In this document: in pieces, positions 12,222-24,958 of the stretch
How the letters are laid out: the number at the start of each line of letters is the position of its first letter
How positions within the stretch are numbered: the first letter of the stretch is position 1
Source of the DNA: Malania oleifera
Taxonomy: Eukaryota; Streptophyta; Magnoliopsida; Santalales; Ximeniaceae
DNA length: 64,000 nucleotides
Direction: 5' to 3'
NCBI RefSeq assembly: GCF_029873635.1
Contig: NC_080425.1
Coordinates: forward strand, 43,666,402-43,730,401
Position numbers and translations under genes: made by a program
Notes under the pieces: model-generated
What the model was told of the DNA's origin: nothing
The model's database searches: none
Seen by the model: the letters and a program-made list of their open reading frames with translations, nothing else

Positions 12222-12989
12222 CTAGTAATGTCCAGGTTTTTCATAGAAACGACATTTGTCCTTACTTGATACCTTCTTTTGGATATGAGAAGAGGATTCA
12301 TTATCCTTCAAAGATCCTTTCCCCTTTCCATACTTCTTTGCTTTCTTTTCAACTCCTTGATTGTTCACATAATGAATAGAGTGAATTCCTTTATTGTTCA
12401 ATCCTATTTCCTTTTGAATTAGCATACTGTGCAACTCATGCACATTCCATTTATCTTTCATGGTGTTATAGTTCATTTGAAATGGTCCATACTCAGTCGG
12501 TAATGAGTTTAAAATGAACTGAACAAGAAAATTTTCATTCACATCCATTCCTAAAGTCTTAAGTTTTGCTGCAATATTTGTTTTTTCAACAACATGCTCA
12601 TGCACAGTATGTGAATCATCAAACTTCATGGTGGTTAATGTACCCATTAATGTCCCAACAAGAGACTTATCTGCTGTTTGGGAATGCTCTCCCACAAACT
12701 TTAAAAACTTTTTAGCACTTTCAGTTTTGGGAATAGTTGTCTTGATGTTATTTGAAACACTCATTTGCATAAACATCAAACTTAACTTGTTTGATCTTTC
12801 CCAATTATTATAATAGGTTATTTCTTTAGCACTACTAGAATCAGTAATAGTAGCAGGTTGATCACTTAAGAGTGCCAAATCAAGATCCAATACACCGAGG
12901 TGAAATTGAACTTGTTCACTCCAATCAGCAAAATTCAACCCATTAAACATTGGAATAGATGAAGCATGCAAATGTAACGATCTAGGCAC
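12222..12989 (-). CDS. gag of copia element D (UBN2-type), fossil
   Basis: This is a 255-codon frame. Its N-terminus has the copia gag pattern: a F-x-G-x-N-F-x-x-W block at about residues 15-23, a UBN2 central region (KTNIAAKLKTLGM and FILNSLPTEYGPF blocks), then a basic linker and the start of a CCHC-like knuckle. In this family gag forms the cytoplasmic virus-like particle. It lies downstream of the leader and primer site of element D. It is part of a decayed element and is unlikely to be functional. Confidence 0.85.
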   Translation of the reverse strand: MPRSLHLHASSIPMFNGLNFADWSEQVQFHLGVLDLDLALLSDQPATITDSSSAKEITYYNNWERSNKLSLMFMQMSVSNNIKTTIPKTESAKKFLKFVGEHSQTADKSLVGTLMGTLTTMKFDDSHTVHEHVVEKTNIAAKLKTLGMDVNENFLVQFILNSLPTEYGPFQMNYNTMKDKWNVHELHSMLIQKEIGLNNKGIHSIHYVNNQGVEKKAKKYGKGKGSLKDNESSSHIQKKVSSKDKCRFYEKPGHY

Positions 12990-13192
12990 AAATATTGCAA
13001 AAATTAACCATACTTAATGCTTTGAATGAAACATTTATAAGATCACAAACATAAATATATTAACATTTTCCTTTGGGAAAACACTAATGTAAAGAGCTTT
13101 AAAATGATGCTAATTAAATTTTAAATTTTTAACATTACTTTGGTAACATTATATGCACTCATTATAAGTATCTATTATCTTTGGATAAATAG

Positions 13193-13194
<2 letters not shown>

Positions 13195-13269
<75 letters not shown>
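13195..13269. repeat. (TAA)n microsatellite, about 25 units
   Basis: An almost pure ATA/TAA tract of about 75 bp sits in the leader region of copia element D. On the minus strand it reads as a poly-tyrosine frame, which is an artefact. Confidence 0.95.
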
Positions 13270-13270
<1 letters not shown>

Positions 13271-14678
13271 CAAAACATTATCCTTATATTATAAGAACAA
13301 TTAATCAACCTTTGGGTGATTCTTGATACCTTATAATAATTTAATATCATTCTAACATCAAATATATAAGTACTTTACTTAATGATTTAATCACTTTGGT
13401 GATTGAAATCAAAATACTTTATAACATCAAAATGTTAAAATATTGTGAGTAACGTAAACATGTTAATATCATTCTATATATTTACTATCACATCATACAT
13501 TTTGTGTCATCATTATTATTACATAATTTTTTTTAAAGAAGTATCATGGCAGAACAAAATTAAACACAGTGCACATAAAATAAATTTGGAGACGAGCTGC
13601 ATCGGGAAATTTTCTTGTAATTGTTATGCAATTGGTTCAATGGTGATATTTTCATTATGAAGTGACAGATCACCAGATTTTTGTTCAACGTTATCATACT
13701 ATTCAATAACTGATGGAACAATAATATCTGTTAAAGGTCTAGATATCGAAATAAGAACCCGAAACTCTTTAATGACCACATTACGTGATATATTACTCCA
13801 CTAATTTCATCATTCTCAAGGAACTTTGAATTACCAGTTTCAACAATTCTCATACTATGATAACGCCTTTTGCTGAGGTGACGCTGATGACGTGGCAATG
13901 GGGCCCAGTGATGATTGTGTTAAATTATACCAGGTCAATTCTTAGGTAAGTTGGTAGTCACAATGGACCGCTTAAGTCCCACTTTCCTAGATAAAATTTT
14001 CCTTTGATACGTAATTAGCACAATATACCATCGAATCGGCCATAACATAAACTATCGGCCATAACGTAAACAAGTCTTTAAAAGTAGATAATTAATCATA
14101 CACGCTTAAATACAATTATTCACCCAAGTATAAGAATTTTAAATGCTTACTTTTATGTAAAATTCGACAATTCATGCATGCATAAATACAAATGATCACC
14201 CAATATAAATATGTAAGTGACCCAAAGCCAATAACCATGCATCTTTTTCTCTTTTTTTTTTCCCCAAAATTCTCGCATTAAAGCATGTGATTCAGCAATA
14301 AGACTTTACTAAGCAATTGATCATATCTTTTGTTCAATTCACAACTAAATTAATTTACTCCCCAAAATACTAGTAGAATCCATCCATAAGTATTGAAATT
14401 ACTATGAATTAAAAATTTAAATCTGCCAGAAAATAAACACCCAGCAATCACTTTACATCTCGGGTAGCAAGATCTAGAATCATGATATTAAGCACATAAA
14501 ATCCCATAAATCCAGAAAATATCATATAATTTTTTTTAATAATCATATATTATTATTATTTTTTCGATTCCAGAAATATATCATGAACACAAATTTTTAT
14601 ACGAAACAATAACGAGGTCGTAAGGGGTTAACAAAAACAATCTTTATCATGCAAGGAAGATCACAATAATTCCAACAT

Positions 14679-14690
14679 GGCTCTGATACC
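14679..14690 (-). other. Primer-binding site of copia element D
   Basis: The plus strand reads GGCTCTGATACCA, whose complement is the TGGTATCAGAGC sequence that pairs with the 3' end of initiator methionine tRNA. It lies 3 bp from the LTR start at 14694, as expected, and fixes the element orientation as minus. Confidence 0.9.
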
Positions 14691-14693
14691 ATA

Positions 14694-14949
14694 TGTAAGA
14701 AATCTAAATGCTACAATTAGATAAACACAGGATCATCATCATCATGACCTTCACATACGTATATAATCTATAATGTGGAAAACATACAATATACATACCT
14801 GGATCGTTCATGGTGAATACAAACTGATAAGAATGCTTGTAGAAACTGTAGAAATCGTTTCTCTCGCTTCACCGTGATCTCTTTCCGTACTCCACTAGAT
14901 TTATGGGAATATGACTAATGAACAGAGAGCTAAGGCAGAGAGGTCAATT
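14694..14949 (-). repeat. Right (5') LTR of copia element D, first piece
   Basis: It matches 10206-10470 of the left LTR and stops at GGTCAATT, where the gypsy element C begins. The second piece is 24959-25247. Confidence 0.9.
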
Positions 14950-17046
14950 TGCAAAGACTCAAATAATTATAATATTTAAATAATTAAATAGGGAGAAAAT
15001 AAAAATTTTTAAGGGGGCCACGTTCGTCGACGAAACGGTTTATTGGGATCGTCAACGGGGACACGTGTCTCATCGATGAGAAACTACCGAGAGGACTATT
15101 TTTCAGGGCTTGAAGTTCATCGATGATGAATAAATGTCCATCAACGAACACTCTACTTGGCCTCGTCGACAAAGTGACGTGTATCGTTGATGAAGGTAGG
15201 TGTATAAATAGCTCTAACCCAAATTTTCAGCGAGAAAATCCCATGCAAATCTCTTTTTCTCTCTTTCTCTCTCTCACTTCGGTCTCCCCACCTTCTCTCT
15301 AGGATTTTGGGTTGGTTCTTTGACAGTTTGACTATCCGAAGCTGCAACGTCACTCCTGGGAAGATTCTCTTCACATCTGCTGGAGTGATTTGTAGGTCAG
15401 GCTAACTTGAGAACCATCCCAAATTTTGGGTAAATTAGTTGATTTTTGTTTTATTGGGTATTTGGTGTTTCTGGACTGAGGGGAATATGATAGGGAAGAT
15501 AATATTGAAGTTTTGTTGGAAAAAATGTTAATTTCAGGGTGTTGTGCTAGGAGCACTGCAGGTGTAAGATTGGGTGTTTTGTGGGCTTCCCGGTAAGCCG
15601 AGTAAGGGGATAAACTAAGTTAGAAATTTCTATGAAATTATTTATTATTTTACAGCATTAAATTTTCAAGAAAATACATATATTATATAATTATGTTTGC
15701 AAAATACTGTTATGAACAGGGATATGTTTTAAATAAGTTTTATCAGAAAATATGGTTTTGGGAACAGATTTTACATTCAGTAGGTTACTCATTTCTGTGT
15801 GGCATGAGTTTAAATTTCCATATAATTATGTATGTCAGAATAATATGTTCTTCCTAGATCAAGCATGATATTATAGTTTTCAAGGCAATTATGAAACAAT
15901 ATAGGAACCATGATTTTACATATTAAATAGTATATAAAAATAATGTTCAGTATATTAAGATATGCTTGTGTAGATGCCGTGACTCATGTTATGTTATGCC
16001 GGCGCAGATGTCATGATTCATGTTGGCGCAGATGCCATAATCATGTATAATAAGATAGAATTCATGAAATATTATCATGTTATATATTATTATGAAATAT
16101 GAAACAACCATGTTCAGTATATGAAATATAGTATATGTTATCAAAACCTGGATGGTATGGTTTAGTTTAGTTTCAGGAGCACGGTACTGTAGCTATATGT
16201 TCAGAATTATGATAATGCTACTACATGACCAGTAGTATGGGAGATGGCAGTCGATGTGGCTTCAGTGTAGAGTAGAGTAGTCCCCCTAGCAGTTCGGGAC
16301 CAGGAGGGACAGGCCCATCATACTTACAGACTTATGTTTGATCTAGCATGGTCAGCCAACCATTGGTAGGTCCCGCCTTCGAGTTGCACAACCTATTCAT
16401 ATGGGGGTAAGACATGACATCAGCTTGCTATCCATCCTGAGTGTTATTTCAGTATTGTATAGTTATATACGATGATTTTCATGTATAAAAATCTAGTATG
16501 ATTTATTATTATATGACAATCATATTTTACTCAGTTTTGTTACAGATAGATTTTACCAAATATGCTTATCATACTGTTTATATGTATAACACGAAAATGC
16601 TCACAACTCCACACATTGATATTAGTTTATTTCCTTTACTGAGAGGTGTCTCGCCCTAGATATATATAAACATTTCAAGGAATCTAGGTAGAGGAGCAGA
16701 TAGAGTTCCGCGGCAGTAGAGTCCGACCGAGTTACCCTGACAAAGGGGTGAGTTGTAGAACTAGGGTTAGATTTATTTTTGGGGAAGTGACCCTAGGCTA
16801 CTTTTGGTCTTTTTAGTGGATGGTTGTATGTATATAATAGTTTTAGTAAGACTTTGGTATTGTGGTTGGTTGTATGACATGATGTAAATTATGTTTCCTG
16901 CTGCTTAGGTATCAGAGTTGTGTTTTGGGTATATCCTTGGTGCCCATGGGTCTAGGTTGATTTTGTTATTTAGTTCAAAGGATATCAGGATTATTATATT
17001 AAATGTTATAAAAAAATGATTACAGTAAAATTGGTAGGTCATTACA
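14950..17046 (+). repeat. 5' LTR of gypsy element C
   Basis: The LTR is 2097 bp, from TGCAAAGACTC to GGTCATTACA. It has a TATA box (TATAAATA) at 15203-15210, with a palindrome-rich U3 block just upstream and a (CT)-rich leader downstream. Near 15970-16040 there are three short direct repeats built on GCAGATGYCRTGA. Confidence 0.9.
15023..15195 (+). promoter_or_regulatory. Palindrome cluster (TCRTCGAYGA family) and G-box in U3 of gypsy C
   Basis: About seven variants of TCGTCGACGA/TCATCGATGA lie in 170 bp ending just before the TATA box at 15203. Perfect dyads are TTCGTCGACGAA (15023-15034) and TCATCGATGA (15070-15079 and 15117-15126). The perfect palindrome ACACGTGT (15061-15068) contains a CACGTG G-box. 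The 3' LTR carries the same cluster at about 22373-22520. A transcription-factor platform is inferred. Confidence 0.65.
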
Positions 17047-17047
17047 G

Positions 17048-17063
17048 TTTGGTATCAAAGCGT
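17048..17063 (+). other. Primer-binding site of gypsy element C
   Basis: TTTGGTATCAAAGCG directly follows the 5' LTR end. It matches the initiator methionine tRNA complement (TGGTATCAGAGC) except for one base. Confidence 0.85.
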
Positions 17064-20000
17064 AGGTTGCTAGGTTATGTAGACTCTAAAGTGCAGTGAA
17101 ACAATACCAGAGTATAGGAAGAGGATTTGAGATTTTGTTTTGTAGTTTAGAGGTAGGACTTCCGTTGTGGTTTCTGTGTTTTTCCTGGGATGACAATTTC
17201 AGGAAAGTCATAGTAAACTATTGTCAGGTTGTGTTTCTAGAGTGTATGATTGGATCCTGAAATAAGATAAGGATGTCAAGATAGGGGATTTTGGTTAGAT
17301 GTGTAAGTTATAAGGATAAGGTTGCTAAGTCATGTTTATTATCTTTTTAGGATGGGCGCTAGACGAGGTAGCACCCATGTGAGCGGTAGTAACGGTGCAG
17401 GGCCCTTGAGTGTAGGCGGGGCTAATTTTGATGCGGTATTACGCATTGTGGCTCAATAGGTTATGACTGAGATCGTTAGGAGCTCCAGAGAGCAGGGTGG
17501 CCCATCTGTAAGCCATGGATGCACAATAGAGAAATATACCTAGATGAGTCCCCCAACATTTTTCAGGAGGAGTTGATCCTACCACTGCTGAGAATTGGAT
17601 ACAAGAGATCGAGAACATTTTTGCAGTATTACAATGCACGGAGAAGCAGAGGGTCCTCTTCACCACCTATAAACTAACAGGGGAGGCCGAGAGGTGGTGG
17701 ACTGCAGTGAAACTTCTAAAGCAACAGACGACAATGTCGATAGTTATGACATGGGACGGATTTAAAGAATTATTCTTTGACAAATATTTCCCAGCTACTA
17801 TCAGGGAAGTTAAAGTGGAAGAGTTCCTAAATTTGAAGTGAGGACAGCTGACGGTCCAATAGTACGCGGCGAGGTTTATCGAGTTGTCTCACTTCGCCCC
17901 GTTTATCATACTCGATGAAGCAAAGAAAGCAAGGTAGTTTGAAAGGGGCTTGAGATGTAAGATCTACATGCAAGTTATGGTGTTGAAAATACAGGACTTT
18001 TCTGAGTTAGTTGATAGAGCAGTTTTGGCTGAAACCGGTGAGCGATTGGGTGCAGAAGAATAGGGACAGAAGAAGAGGTCCACGCCTTCAAGCTTTGAGC
18101 AGGGCTTTGGTCATGGTTAGTGGAGGAGAGGAAACTACGACAGGGGTTAGAGGCAGGAGACTGGGGGCCATGAGGTTTAGGGTGCTCAAACCTACCCTGT
18201 ATGTCAGCTTTGTGGGAAGAGGCATCTGGGGGAGTGCCGAGCAGGGAGAGGTATATGTTACCGCTATGGAGTATCAGGGCATCTGGCACGAGATTTTCCT
18301 ACACCTATTGGTATTGCTCTTGCTCCTAGGCAGTTCAGGGGAGGTTACCAGGCACCTCGTGGAGGTCAGCAGAGGAATGCAGCCCCAGTGAAGGTTTAGG
18401 CTCTGACTCCAGGAGATGCTGAGGTGGCCGCAGACATCGTGATTGGTACCATCATTGTTTTGTCATGCCATGCTATTGTTTTATTTGATTTGAGTGCTAC
18501 TCATTCTTTTGTGTACGTGAATTTCATTAAATTGTCTAGAAGCGAGACCCAGTTATTAGATGTAGAAATGTCAGTAGCTTCACCGGTTGGTTTAGTGGTA
18601 AAGTGTCATAGGGTGCTCAGAGGTTATTCCATAGAAATTCAGGGAAGAGTACTACCTACTGATTTAATTGTACTGGGCATGCATGGGTTTGATGTAATAC
18701 TAGGTATGGATTAGCTGGCAGTTAACTATGCTAACATTGACTACCATTTGAAAGAGATGATCTTCAAACCACCAGGTAAGCAAGAATTTAGGTTTTTGAA
18801 GCGCAGGTGTGTTCCTCGCCTCAATTAGTGTCAACCATGTAAGCGAGAAGGCGACTCCTGGATGATTGTCAGGGATTTATAGCTTTTGTGAAGGAGGTGT
18901 CAGGAAATGAGTTGAAGCTTAGCAATACACTAGTGGTTAAGACGTTTTCATATGTTTTCCTAGAAGAATTGCCAGGATTGCTTCCTAACTTCGAGGTAGA
19001 TTTCCCTATTGATCTACCTCACGGGACGACACCAATCTCTAAAGTTCCTTCAGAATGGCTCTAGTAGAGTTGAGAGAGCTAAAGGATTAGATGCAAGACT
19101 TGCAGGATAAGGGTTTCATTCGACCCTGTGTATCACTGTGAGGAGCTCTAGTGTTATTTGCAAAGAAGAAGGACGGGTCTATAAGGATATGCATAGATTA
19201 TAGGGAAATTAATAAAGTGACAATCAAGAACAAGTATCCTCTACCTTGTATAGACGATCTTTTTGACTAGCTTTAGGGTACGCAGGTCTATTCCAAGATT
19301 GACCTCTGATCAGGCTACCACTAGGTGAAAGTAAAAGCAGAAGATGTCTTGAAAACAGCCTTCAAGACCAGGTATGGGCATTATGAATTCCTTGTTATGC
19401 CTTTTGGCTTGATGAATGCTCCTGCAATATTCGTGGATTTGATGAATAGAATCTTTCATCAATATTTTGACCTGTTTGTTGTGATTTTCATTGATGATAT
19501 ACTGGTGTATTCAAGGAGTTTTGAGGAGCATGAGACACACTTGCGGCTGGTACTTTAGATGCTCAGAGAAAAGAGATTGTATGCCAAGTATGAGTTTTGG
19601 TTGAAGAAAGTGCCATTCTCGGGGCATTTTATTTCAGGGGATGGTATTGCAATGGATCCTAGCAAGATTGAGACAGTTTTGAATTAGGAAAGGCCAAAGA
19701 ACGTTCATGAAATTAGGAGTTTCTTGGGACTGGCGGGATATTACCGTCGGTTTGTTGAGGGATTTTCAGCTTTATTAGGGCCTCTCACATGTCTGACAAG
19801 GAAGAATGTTGGGCTTGAATGGGATGATGATTGCGAGTAGAGCTTCTAGGAACCGAAAAAGAGGCTTGTCACTATTCTAGTGCTGATTATTCCATCAGGG
19901 GGTGATGGTTATGTCATTTATAGTGATGCGTCTTTGAAAGGGCTCGACTGTGTATTGATGCAACATGGTAGGGTTGTAGCTTATGCCTCCCAACAGTTGA

Positions 20001-21094
20001 AAGAGTAAGAAAAGAACTACCCTACCCATGATCTGTAATTGGCCGTAGTGGTGCACATGTTAAAGATTTAGAGGCATTACTTGTACGGTGAGATATGCAA
20101 GATATTCTCTGATCACAAAAGTTTGAAGTACTTCTTCACTCAAAAAGAGCTGAACATGAAACATGGACAGTGGTTAGAACTTATTAAAGATTATGACTGC
20201 ACTATTAGTTACCACAAAGGGAAAGCAAATGTGGAAGTTGATGCTCCGAACAGGAAATTGGTAGAACCAGTACTAGCAACTATGGAGGTTCAGCATCTGA
20301 TCCGGATGGATCTGAAGAGACTCAGTGTAGAATTGATAGAGAGTGATCCTCAAGCATTTATTTGTAGCTTGGTAGTGCAACCTACTCTACAAGAAAGGAA
20401 GAATAATGACGTGGAGTTGGTGGAGTTGATCGAGAAGGCGTAGGATGGACAGGGGGAAGAGTTTAGTATTTCAGATGATGGAGCTTGGCAGTTCCGCACC
20501 AGATTATGTGTGCTTACAGATGGTGATATCAGGAGGATGATTTTAGAGGAGGCTCACAGGTCCTTGTACATGGTTCATCCAGGTAGTACTAAAATGTATA
20601 GGGATTTGCGAGAGTATTTCTGGTGGAGGGACATGAAAAGGGAGATTAGTGAGTTTGTGCAGCAATGCCTGACGTGCCAGTAGGTTAAAGTTGAGAACCA
20701 GAGACCAGCAGGTCAGTTGTAGCCACTTTATATCCCAGAGTGGAAGTGGGATTATATTTTAATGGATTTTGTGACGGGTTTACCATTGGCGCGATAGGGA
20801 TAGAATGCTATTTGGGTGGTCGTTGATCGACTAATGAAGACCGCTCACCTTATCCCTATTAAAGTCAACTACTCCATGGATAGACTAGCAAAATTATATA
20901 TTCAGGAGATAGTACGCTCACATGGTGTCCTAGTGTCTATAGTATCAGATCGAGACCCACGTTTCAGGTCACGGTTTTGGAGGAGCATATAGGAGGCTCT
21001 GGGGTCTCAGTTATATTTCAACACGAAGTTTCATCCTTAGGCGGACGGGCAAACTAAGAGGATGATTCAGATATTAGAGGATATTCTTCGAGCA

Positions 21095-21313
21095 ACTCGA
21101 ACTGGCTCGAGGCATTTCTCTACCCCTTCTTACCCTGAAAAAGTAGAGTCACCTTACCTCCTTGAACCAATAACCGTCTTTCGGCTAACCTAGCCTCCTC
21201 CGTCCCTCGGGACCAACAAGGGGTAGCACAGGAATATTCACCTGTTGTCCATTGACTACGCCTTTCGGCCTGATCTTAGGTCCTGACTCACCCTTCGTCG
21301 ATGAACCTTGCGG
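21095..21313 (-). other. Plastid 23S rRNA gene fragment (nuclear plastid DNA insert) within gypsy C
   Basis: About 220 bp here read, on the minus strand, as a conserved stretch of chloroplast 23S rRNA. It includes GTGAGTCAGGACCTAAG, the block GGCCGAAAGGCGTAGTC, the block ACAACAGGTGAATATTCCTG and TTTTTCAGGGTAAGAAGGGG. The matched region corresponds to about positions 1300-1500 of bacterial 23S. It is bordered by integrase-type gypsy sequence on both sides and has no counterpart in the family. The plastid source is judged from remembered sequence; a few differences suggest age. It is not a functional rRNA gene. Confidence 0.8.
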
Positions 21314-22279
21314 ATTTTGGGGGTAGTTAGACCCAATATATGCCATTGGTATGGTTCACATACAATAACAACTATTAGGCCAACATTGACATGGCACCTT
21401 ATAAGGCGCTCTATGGTAGGAGATTTCATTCTCCTCTTTACTGTGATGAGATTAGGGAGAGGTGAGTTTTGGGACTAGAAATTGTGTAGCAGGCGTATGA
21501 TAAAGTCTGGTTTATTAGAGAAAGAATCAGTGCAACTCAGAGCTGACATAAAAGCTACATAGATAATCGCCACCGGGAGTTGGAATTTGAAGTGGGTGAC
21601 CATGTGTTTCTAAAAATAGCACCACTAAAAGGATTCATGACGTTGGGGACAAAGGGTAAGTTCAGCCCTAGGTTTATTGGCCCATTTGAGATACTTGACA
21701 AGGTTGGGTCAGTTGCCTATCGGCTTGCTTTACCACCACTTTTGTTCAAAATACATGATATATTTCATGTTTCTATGTTAAGAAAGTACATTCCAGATCC
21801 CTCCCACGTAGTCAATTATGCAGAGTTAGAGCTTGGAGATTCACTAGCTTATGAAGAAATACTAGTGCAGATACTGGACAAGAAGGACTAAGAATTACGC
21901 AGTAAGAAAATACCATTAGTTAAAGTCTCGTGGAGAAATCATGCGGTGGAATAAGCTTCTTAGGAGCTCAAAAAAGAGATACAACAGAAATACCCACATC
22001 TTTTCAGTGGGGAATAGCAGTGATCAGGAAGAGATACAAGTAGATATGTAATGTTTCTTTTGCAGGTTAGTTAGTGCATGTAATAGTCTTTTTGGTAGTA
22101 GATAGTATTTTGGTTGTGGGAGAATTTTATTTTATGTGTATTTGTAATCTCCCAGAACCCTGAATGTAACCATGGTATTCTTCCGCCATAAGTGAGGGTA
22201 AGTAATAAAATAAGTAGCCCATTTTATTTATGGGATGAAGAATTGCTCAAATAGTAAATTTCAAGGACAAAATTTTTAT

Positions 22280-22295
22280 AAGGGGGGGAGGAGAA
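22280..22295 (+). other. Polypurine tract of gypsy element C
   Basis: A run of purines (AAGGGGGGGAGGAGAA) ends exactly where the 3' LTR begins at TGTAGAGACC. Confidence 0.85.
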
Positions 22296-24958
22296 TGTAG
22301 AGACCTGAAGAATTATAGTATTTAAATAATTAGAGTGGGAGAAAAGGAAAATTTTAAAGCGGCTTATTGGGATTGTCGACGAGGACACTTGTCTCGTCAA
22401 TGAGAAACTACCGAGAGGATTGTTTTGCAGGGCCTGAAGTTCATTGACGATGAATAAATGTTCATCGACGAACACTCTACTTGGCCTCGTCGACGAAGTG
22501 ACATGTCTCGTCGACAAAGGTAGGTGTATAAATAGCTCTAACCCGGATTTTCAGCGAGAAAATCCCATGCAAATCTCTCTTCTCTCTCTCACTTTGGTCT
22601 CCCCACCTTCTCTCTAGGATTTTGGGTTGGTTCTTCACTAGTTTGGCGATTCGAAGCTGCCACATCACTCCTGGGAAGATTCTCTTCACATCTGTTAGAG
22701 TGATTTGTAGGTCAGGCTAACTTGGGAACCATCCCAAAATTTGGGTAAGTTAGTTGATTTCTGTTTTATTGGGTATTTGGTATTTCTAGACTGAGGGGAA
22801 TATGATAGGGAAGATAATAGTGAAATTTTGTTCAGAAAAATGTTAATTTCAGGGTGTTGTGCTGGGAGCACTGCAGGTGTAAGATTGGATATTTTGTGGG
22901 CTTCCCAATAAGCCAGGTAAGGGGAAAAACTAAGTCAGAAATTTCAATGAAATTATTTATTATTTTACACCATTAAATTTTTAGGAAAATACGTATAAGA
23001 TATAATTATGTTTGGGAAATACTATTATGAACAAGGATATGTTTTAAACGTGTTTTATCAAAAAATATGGTTTTAGGAACAGATTTTACATTCAGTAGGT
23101 TACCCATTTCTATATGGCATGAGTTTAAATTTTCATATAATTATGTGTGTTAGAATAATATGTTTTTCCAAGATCAAGCATGACATGATAGTTTTCAAGG
23201 CAATTATGAAACAATATAGGAACCATGATTTTGCATATTAAACAATATAGAAAAATTATGTTTAGTATATTAAGATATGCCAGCGCAGATGTCGTGATTC
23301 ATGTTGGCGCAGATGCCATAATCATGTATGATAAGATAGAATTCATAAAATATTATCATGTAAGATATTATTAGGATATACACAACAACTATGTTCAGTA
23401 CATGAAATATAGTATATGTTATTAGAACCCGGATGGTATGGTTTAGTTCAGTTTCAAGAGCACGGTACTGTAGCTATATGTTCAAAATTATGATAGTGCT
23501 ACCACACGACTGATAGTGTGGGAGATGGCAGTTAATGTGGCTTCAATGTAGAGTGGAGTAGTCCCCCTAGCAGTCCGGGACCAGAAGGGACAGCCCCATC
23601 ATACTTACAGACTTATGTTTGATCTAACATGGTCGGCCAACCATTGTTAGGTCCCCCTTCAAGCTGCACAACCTAGTTATATGGGGGTAAGACATGACAT
23701 CAGTTTGCTATCCATCTAAGTGTTATTTCAGTATTGTACAATTATATAAGATGATTTTCATGTATAAATCTAGTTTGATTTATTATGATATGACGATCAT
23801 ATTTTACTCAGTTCTGTTACAGATAGATTTTACCAAATATGCTTATCATACTATTTATATGTATAAAACGAAAATGCTCATAACGCCACGCCACACACTG
23901 ATATTAGTTTATTTCCCTTACTAAGAGGTGTCTCACCCCAACTATATATAAACATTTCAAGGAATCTAGATAGAGGAGCAGATAGAGCTTCGCGACAGTA
24001 GAGTCCGACCGAGTTACCCTAATAGAAGGGTGAGTTGTAGAGCTAGGATTGGATTTATTTTTGGGGAAGTGACCCTAGGCTACTTTTGGTCTTTTTAGTG
24101 GATGGTTGTATGTATATAATAGTTTTAGTAAGGGTCTTGTATTGTGGGAGATGGCAGTCAATGTGGCTTCAATGTAGAGTGGAGTAGTCCCCATAGCAGT
24201 TCGGGACCAAAAGGGACAGCCCCATTGTACTTACAAACTTATGTTTGATCTAGCATGGTCGGCCAACCATTGTTAGGTCCCCATTCAAGCTGCACAACCT
24301 AGTCATGTGGGGGTAAGACATGACATCAGTTAGCTATCCATCCTAAGTGTTATTTCAGTATTGTACAATTATATAAGATGATTTTCATGTATAAATCTAG
24401 TTTGATTTATTATGATATGACGATCATATTTTACTCAGTTCTGTTACAGATAGATTTTACCAAATATGCTTATCATACTGTTTATATGTATAACACGAAA
24501 AATGCTCATAACACCACATCACACACTGATATTAGTTTATTTCCCTTACTAAGAGGTGTCTCACCCCAACTATATATAAACATTTCAAGGAATCTAGGTA
24601 GAGGAGCAGATAGAGCTTCGCGACAGTAGAGTCCGACCGAGTTACCCTAATAGAAGGGTGAGTTGTAGAGCTAGGGTTGGATTTATTTTTGGGGAAGTGA
24701 CCCTAGGCTACTTTTGGTCTTTTTAGTGGATGGTTGTATGTATATAATAGTTTTAGTAAGACTCTTATATTGTGGTTGGTTGTATGACATGATGTAAATG
24801 ACATTTCCTTCTGCTTAGGTATTAGAGTTGTGTTTTGGGTATATCCCTGGTACCCATGGGTCGAGATTGATTTTGTTATTCAATTCATAGGATATCAGGA
24901 TTATTATATTAAATGTTATAAAAAAAAATGATTACAGTAAAATAGGCAGGTCGTTACA
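22296..24958 (+). repeat. 3' LTR of gypsy element C, lengthened by an internal tandem duplication
   Basis: The LTR is 2663 bp, against 2097 bp for the 5' LTR. The difference is largely explained by an internal direct duplication of about 626 bp (see the entry at 23518). The TATA box is at 22527-22534 with the TCGTCGACGA cluster upstream. It ends GGTCGTTACA, followed by the CAATT duplication. Confidence 0.9.
23518..24768 (+). repeat. 626-bp tandem duplication inside the 3' LTR of gypsy C
   Basis: Copy 1 runs 23518-24143 and copy 2 from 24144 to about 24768. Both contain the same order of blocks from GAGATGGCAG to GGTCTTTTTAGTGGATGG. The 5' LTR has one copy only (from about 16228). The two copies look closer to each other than the two LTRs are, so the duplication probably arose after insertion. 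Confidence 0.88.

Larger units (their letters stand above)
14950..24958 (+). mobile_element. Ty3-gypsy chromovirus (Tekay/Del type) element C, broken, nested in D
   Basis: This is a complete-looking layout with both LTRs (14950-17046 and 22296-24958) and perfect CAATT target-site duplications (14945-14949 and 24959-24963). Internal parts in order: an iMet primer site (17048-17063), gag (about 17350-18400, with two Cys-rich knuckle blocks near 18200-18290) and aspartic protease (about 18420-18720). Reverse transcriptase follows with F-I-D-D at about 19490 (19130-19560), then RNase H (about 19890-20260), integrase (about 20530-21570), a chromodomain-type C-terminus (about 21580-22010) and a polypurine tract (22280-22295). 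It is a fossil with many breaks across gag and pol. By-eye LTR divergence is under 10%, lower than that of host element D, in keeping with the nesting order. Confidence 0.92.

Noticed and set aside
13162-13350. Frame with a long poly-tyrosine run on the minus strand
   Set aside because: It is the translation of the (TAA)n microsatellite and not a gene.
21095-21313. Possible genuine rRNA gene
   Set aside because: Only about 220 bp of a 23S gene is present and it lies inside a retroelement, so it is an insert fragment.
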